A stretch of 26,348 nt of DNA. Origin: Apostichopus californicus (lineage: Eukaryota > Echinodermata > Holothuroidea > Aspidochirotida > Stichopodidae). This document shows, piece by piece, positions 1-26,348 of the stretch (the first letter of the stretch is position 1; each line of letters begins with the position of its first letter). A program made the translations under genes and the position numbers. The notes under the pieces are model-generated. The model did not search any database. It was not told the DNA's origin and saw only the letters and a program-made list of their open reading frames with translations. The stretch lies in contig JAIPMN010001373.1 of NCBI GenBank assembly GCA_020650975.1, positions 1 through 26,348 on the forward strand. The letters are read 5' to 3'.

Positions 1-692
1 AAAATCAGATTTTGGAGAGAAAAATCAGATTTTCACGAAAACTCGACACTACTACTGGCCTGTTGGCCCCGGGCCAGTAAAATGTCAGAAAAATGTTTTA
101 CTGGTAAGAACGGGCAAGTAAAATGTTTGCTTTTTCATTAACATTTAATGAGAATATTGTAAAGCTGCCGATTCCGCGTATTTCCCGCCCATGTAGTCTC
201 GTTGTTCAACGTGTTTGTCAGGGTTTGGGGGGTTACATGTACATGTTTCTATGCGATTCCGCTTCCTATAAAAAAAAAAATTTTTTTTTTTTTTGAAAGA
301 TGAAAAATCATATTTTCAATGATCGTATTATCGTATTTCAATTGTTATATAGTACTAAATACGATAAAATCGTACTGGTTGGCATCTCTGATTAAGGACA
401 TAGATGGCACTTTCATCATACTCGGCAATCGTGATGCTTTAACATCACATTTGAACGTAAATCGTTTGCAGACTTTTTTTATTTTTCACTTCTAGGAAAT
501 GAACAGTGATTCGTCACATTTACGGTTTTCAAAAATACGAGAGTGTTGATCTTGATGTTCACAGACAATGCATCTTTATTTTATGGAATTTGATCTATTA
601 TTGGAGTAGGTTTCATTGTAATTTCGTTTGTTGAAAACAATCTGCTATATGTGGGTTCCTCATCTGAGATAGGAACCCGGACAAAAAAAAAT
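1..692. other. Intron after c19, low end; no gene seen
   Basis: AT-rich sequence with a 9-bp inverted repeat (CCAGTAAAA at 74-82, TTTTACTGG at 96-104) and an A-run/T-run at 270-294. No exon with ULK4 similarity was found. Confidence 0.6.
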
Positions 693-700
693 CTAGAAGC

Positions 701-1092
701 CAGTGGCAGAGCTAGGGGTATTGGTCAGGGGGGGTGAGAATGGTCTGTAGGGGCGCTTTCAATTCTATTTAAGTGGAGCGCCACCACAGGTTGGCGCGGA
801 GCGTGCAGACATTTTTTGAGTAAAGATACTCCCTAGATCGCCGGAAATTACCCTTTCCGGGCATTGCTAATTTGCAGATAAACGAAGAATAAATAGGTGT
901 CATCGCCATTTTGTCAGAAAATTACACCAATAATATGTGACAAATGTCAATAGGTATTTGAGAGCGCAATAAAAAAGTCAATAATCGCGAATAAGTAAAA
1001 AGTGGTAAAAAGCTGAAAAGGGTGCCAGCAGTCCATTTGAGTCCGTCAGGGGGGCATCCGCCCCCTCTGACTGTATGGGCGCTCCGCCACTG
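701..1092. mobile_element. hAT-like MITE with perfect 8-bp target duplication
   Basis: The left end reads CAGTGGCAGAGC and the right end, reverse-complemented, reads CAGTGGCGGAGC: 12-bp terminal inverted repeats with one mismatch. The element is flanked on both sides by CTAGAAGC (693-700 and 1093-1100), a perfect 8-bp duplication. CAGTGG-type ends plus 8-bp duplications are typical of hAT transposons. At 392 bases and with no reading frame it is non-autonomous. It lies in the intron after c19. Confidence 0.85.
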
Positions 1093-1379
1093 CTAGAAGC
1101 ATATGACCAAGGTAAATGGATACCACCATTGTAGTAATCTACAGAGGCATCCAGAGCTAGGTCAGACCTATCAACAACTTGAGAACCAGGCTGGATTTCT
1201 GAAGTGAAATCAAACTACATGATTCTTTATCCCCTTTCTTGACAAGCTCGCTAGTTGACCCTGGACGTTAGTGCCCATGACCCTTCTCCCCCTCTCATAC
1301 AGGCCTGGTATTAAATCTACGCATATCTTTGACTTATCTAGGACAACTCTCAACCATTTAAAAATTTTAAACCAGCAAC

Positions 1380-1530
1380 ACCAAAAATAAAAAAATAATA
1401 TAAAAATAATAATAAAATAATTTAAAAATAATCAAAAAATAATCAAAAATAATAATAAAGAAATAAATTTAAAAAAAGAAAAAGCACCTAAAATAACTAA
1501 TTAATTAATTACACACAATTAATTACACAA
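1380..1530. repeat. A/AAT-rich low-complexity tract beside exon c19
   Basis: Repeated AAAAATAAT and AATAATAAA words, then TTAATTAATTACACA-type repeats, end a few bases before the donor of c19 at 1542. Confidence 0.75.
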
Positions 1531-1542
1531 AATGCTACCTAC

Positions 1543-23738
<22,196 letters not shown>

Positions 23739-23894
23739 TTATAAATTGCAGAGTTGTAGCAAGTTCACTATGGTCCAGTCAAGCCATGCAACAAGTATTT
23801 AAATTCCTGAATCAGCTCAAGTGAATGCATGAAATCATAGAAAACATTCAAGTTAATCCCTTCTTGAGTAGTAAGATGTCTCGGCTAATCGGGA

Positions 23895-24510
23895 CTCATC
23901 ATCATCATCATCATCAACTTCGATGCTGTTGGCCAAAGGCCATTTCATCGCTCCACAGGAAAATAAACTCCACAAATTAAACTCCAGAAGTTACTGTTGA
24001 ATATCAAACACTCCAGGTTTATCCTTCCAGAATGAATCAAGCCTCAATTTAAAACAGTTCAAAGAGGGAGAATTAACAACATGTTCTGGCAAAGAATTCC
24101 AATAACTAATAGATCTCTGTGTAAAATTCTTTTGACGAAGCGAAGTGTTCACTCTAGGTTTAACTAACTTGTAGGAGTGACCCCTCGTAACTGATCCATG
24201 TGATCTTATAAACAGGTCATGGGTAGAAATTATCAGTCCATTCAAATACTTATAAACAAACACCATATCACCACTCAAACGTCTATGTGACAAGGAAAAA
24301 AGGTTCAGTTCTCGGAGTCTCTGTTCATAGGGCAGACTACATAATCCTGGCACTAATTTAGTTGCTCTGCGTTGCACAGATTCTATAGCCTCTGTTTCCC
24401 GACGATAAATAGGTGACCAAGCTGGCTGACCATACTCCAAAACTGGTCTCACTAAGGCCTTATAAAGAAGCAACACGGTGTCTCTATCATTGCAACACTG
24501 AAAATAGTTA
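23895..24510 (-). mobile_element. LINE fragment (CR1/jockey-like) with intact RT C-terminal frame
   Basis: One open frame on the minus strand carries LLYKALVRPVLEYGQPAWSP, ESVQRRATKLVPGLCSLPYE, LNLFSLSHRRLSGDMVFVYK and SISYWNSLPEHVV, ending at a stop at 23990. These are typical of the C-terminal end of CR1/jockey-like reverse transcriptases. The element is truncated at about 24510, and the catalytic YxDD region is absent. A short 3' UTR ends in (GAT)n at 23897-23917. The undisturbed frame suggests a younger insertion than the 7.8 kb copy. It lies upstream of c1. Confidence 0.85.
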
Positions 24511-26348
24511 AATACATTAGTTTCCATGATGGATGAATGTTTCATTAACCAGACCAAAAAAATCATGTAACTTCACCTTACAAAGTTCCCAATTGCTTTC
24601 TTTGATGGAATGAAAGATTATAGGCTATTCGTATGTGACATAAAAAGTTTATTTGGCTCAATATTACAAACTAAAGATTATAGAGCTTGCAAGCATGCTA
24701 TCTCATGTCATCATCTCAGTAGTAATATAGCCTATGTACTGAACTGAGTGTCAAATTGCCTTTGTCATCAGCATATTATTACCTCCAGCCAATGAAAACT
24801 TCATTTACTACAAAGGCAAAACTTAACTACGGATTTGAGGATTAAGAATTGGTAAGCAGCAGTTCTTACAAGAGAAATATTAACCTTGCCTGTAATTTTC
24901 ATCTGACTGAAGCTTTGATGTTAACAGATATTATACGTGATTTTAAAGAGGTGTACACCAATTAACTAGTTAGGCCATGAATCTCAAGAGAAAAACATAG
25001 ATTGGTGCAATTATTTTTCTTTCTGTGATCGGCCTAATATAATTCTACTTTTGATAATGTACAATACTGAGGGACTGGCTAAACCTGTTCTATCATTCTT
25101 GGGTATTTCAATTACACTAGCCTACAGTACCATAACTTCACAAAACATCATTACCAATGGTAAAGAAAGAACTAAAAACTGTAAATAAGCTATGCTAGCC
25201 TTGGAAGTTAGATAGCAAAGGAAGCCTAGGCTATGTCTTCAGCTACCACTTAGTCATGACAACATACAAATTTTTTTTTTTACATGCTTTCATCTTCACA
25301 GAACCAATGACCTTAGGACACAGTGGGTTTAAGATAATATGCCTAAGCAAGCTGTAAGAATACAAAGTATGTTCGTGTAGCAAAGACTCTAGCCTATGCC
25401 AACATTGAATTTTAAGTTGAAACATAGCCTAAGCGTATCATAGGGCCTATGCCTACACTTAATACTCGGACTGGTTCTAACGTTATCGGCACTTCACTAC
25501 AACATATCATCACATTATACTTAATCACCTACCTTATGGCCAAATTGTTAGGCCTTTTCTAGTATAGGCTTGAGTAGCCTACACAATACAGTGTAGGCTA
25601 GATGTCTAGGCTGGGTCTGGTCGTGGAACTGGTACTATTTACTTACTGTACAAGAGAGGTAACCAAGGAAAAGCGTCAACGGTTACTCTGTTATTATCAG
25701 CAATGTTAAAAAGATAAACTACATTACAACGTATTTTTCAGGATCTAAATCAGAAACACAAACATGGAATCGCAATATGGAATTGTGTGATGGTTTACAT
25801 CGGCTGTTCTGAGGTCAATTTGTGGTTATTCGAATGTCGGTTAAATCTAAAAATTTAAGCATTCTGATCCTACTGACTATAAATGAAGTGATCTATTTGG
25901 CTAGATTACTTTGCATAATACGCCAGAGGTTTTCCAGACAAAATATCACCCTGCGAGTGGTAATATTATCTGACGGAATATTGACTGCGAAAGTGAGGGC
26001 AATGGAATTATTGGTCAGACCGAGGGGGGGGGGTGGGGGTGTCGAAACAGTAACTTCATGAAGTTTCAAAGGTTGTGCTCAACCACTGACATACCCTGTC
26101 CTTCAAAAACCATTTGTACCTGGCAGTAAGAGTCCTCCCATAACAGAATCAAAAAAAAATCCGTGAGTTGAAAGTCTTTCGTGCATAACAAGAGGAATTT
26201 CATGGGCTTAATTACTGCTTTCATGGGCACTGTTCAATTTGGGGACCAGGTAAAATACAGTTATCTAGTTTTCATGATATACATGTATATATAAAATATA
26301 CTAAAAATCATACAAATAGGGGTCCCAGTGATAATATTTATACCAGTG
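24511..26348. other. 5' UTR intron or upstream region of ULK4
   Basis: The 5' UTR acceptor at c1 implies an upstream non-coding exon here or beyond. A perfect donor, ACA|GTAAGT read on the minus strand, lies at 25646-25641, with GGTAACC (25658-25664) and GGTTAC (25681-25686) just above it. This is a candidate first exon, but only a candidate. The region also holds a cluster of TAGGCTA/TAGCCTA words. The G run at 26023-26040 is on the plus strand. The plus frame at 25822-26061 has no recognisable similarity. Confidence 0.35.

Noticed and set aside
25822..26061. Plus-strand open frame upstream, as a possible neighbouring gene
   Set aside because: No recognisable domain; its end is a poly-glycine run from a G-rich tract.

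Overview
This is animal nuclear DNA. It is AT-rich, and one gene is spread over small GT-AG exons separated by long introns full of repeats. By hand reassembly, nearly the whole window is the minus-strand gene for ULK4, a Unc-51-like kinase 4 family pseudokinase. Nineteen coding exons (c1 to c19, numbered in transcript order from high to low coordinate) join in a continuous reading frame of about 919 codons. They run from the start codon at 23654 to the edge of c19 at 1543. The remaining C-terminal part, roughly the last quarter compared with the ~1275-residue human protein, lies beyond the low-coordinate end. The protein and the repeat landscape (CR1/L2-like LINEs, tRNA-derived SINEs, hAT-like and TTAA-type MITEs) suggest an invertebrate deuterostome, perhaps an echinoderm such as a sea cucumber. 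That species guess is inference only.

Layout from the 5' end of the gene. 26348-23671 is upstream sequence or intron within the 5' UTR. It holds a 5'-truncated LINE (reverse-transcriptase C terminus, minus strand, 24.5-23.9 kb) and a cluster of TAGGCTA/TAGCCTA words. 23670-17170 carries c1-c6 (kinase domain, residues 4 to about 268), with a minisatellite beside c1, a TTAA MITE beside c3, a LINE-type 3' tail, a SINE and a 9-copy minisatellite. 16103-13884 carries c7-c9 (last kinase helix and a low-complexity linker), with a full-length SINE in intron 7. 12555-1543 carries c10-c19 (helical ARM/HEAT-like region), with a second MITE, an inverted SINE pair around c12, a LINE fragment, a SINE hairpin pair upstream of c18 and a third MITE copy. 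1542-1 lies in the intron after c19 and contains a hAT-like MITE with a perfect 8-bp target duplication.

There is no operon, CRISPR array, bacterial system or second convincing protein-coding gene. The points most worth a second look are: the pseudokinase keeps a DFG motif while lacking the VAIK lysine and the HRD/N residues; a two-codon upstream ORF ends one base before the start codon; SINE and LINE copies share a 3' tail; inverted SINE pairs sit inside the transcript; and mobile elements lie within about 20 bases of two splice sites.
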